Source: Moduliflexus sp964602655 (lineage in GTDB: Bacteria > Moduliflexota > Moduliflexia > Moduliflexales > Moduliflexaceae). Taken from it: DNA of 13,320 nt. The DNA is taken from NCBI GenBank assembly GCA_964602655.1, contig CAZRSF010000110.1, positions 1-13,320 on the forward strand. Reading direction: 5' to 3'. The position numbers and the translations under genes were made by a program. This document shows, piece by piece, positions 13,307 through 13,320 of this stretch; within the stretch, counting starts at the first letter, position 1, and the number at the start of each line of letters is the position of its first letter. Below the pieces are notes generated by a model that worked only from the letters and a program-made list of their open reading frames with translations, did no database searches and was not told the origin of the DNA.

Positions 13307-13320
13307 AACCCTGCCAGGGT
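13307..13320. repeat. Start of a CCCTGCCAGGG-family palindrome, cut by the window edge
   Basis: AACCCTGCCAGGGT matches the left arm of the element at 8666-8698. It lies directly after the cupin stop, again in an intergenic position, and could be a terminator if the right arm and Ts follow. Confidence 0.6.

Overview
The window joins two unlike regions of one bacterial chromosome, probably a Gram-negative one. It encodes a periplasmic binding-protein (TRAP) transporter, and its intergenic gaps are crowded with palindromic repeats of the kind common in large genomes of environmental bacteria. The taxon cannot be fixed from sequence alone.

Region 1 (1-5834) is a modular accessory locus made of a tandem duplication with a 3,231-base period. 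Bases 1-2536 reappear at 3232-5767 with no difference found by eye, and the left copy runs off the window. In order, one unit carries: an Rpn/PD-(D/E)XK recombination-promoting nuclease; a 166-aa membrane-anchored protein overlapping it by ATGA; a short internally deleted Rhs (YD-repeat) core fragment with a unique tip; a 296-aa membrane-anchored protein overlapping that fragment by ATGA; and a 133-aa protein with three membrane segments. The 166- and 296-aa proteins share a domain I do not recognise, present once in the first and twice in the second. A GC-rich boundary element, coding for a C-terminus that begins SHRWLTPEG, recurs at module ends. The layout looks like a bank of Rhs toxin-tip/immunity cassettes associated with a recombination nuclease. 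That function is an inference.

Region 2 (about 5835-13320) is a metabolic locus for uptake and use of unsaturated hexuronates from pectin-like polysaccharides, all on the plus strand: a TetR-family regulator, an IclR-family regulator, kduI, kduD, a TRAP transporter in the order DctP-DctM-DctQ, and a KdgF-like cupin. KdgF opens the unsaturated uronate to the 5-keto-4-deoxyuronate, KduI isomerises it and KduD reduces it to 2-keto-3-deoxygluconate (KDG). KDG kinase and aldolase are not in the window. The TRAP system probably imports the uronate.

Regulatory structure is rich. Paired GAAAC half-sites 20 bp apart occur upstream of both the IclR gene and dctP. A 10-bp inverted repeat flanks a -10-like element before kduD. 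A potentially switchable RNA leader lies between kduD and dctP. Almost every gap in region 2 holds a palindromic element, and most belong to different families.
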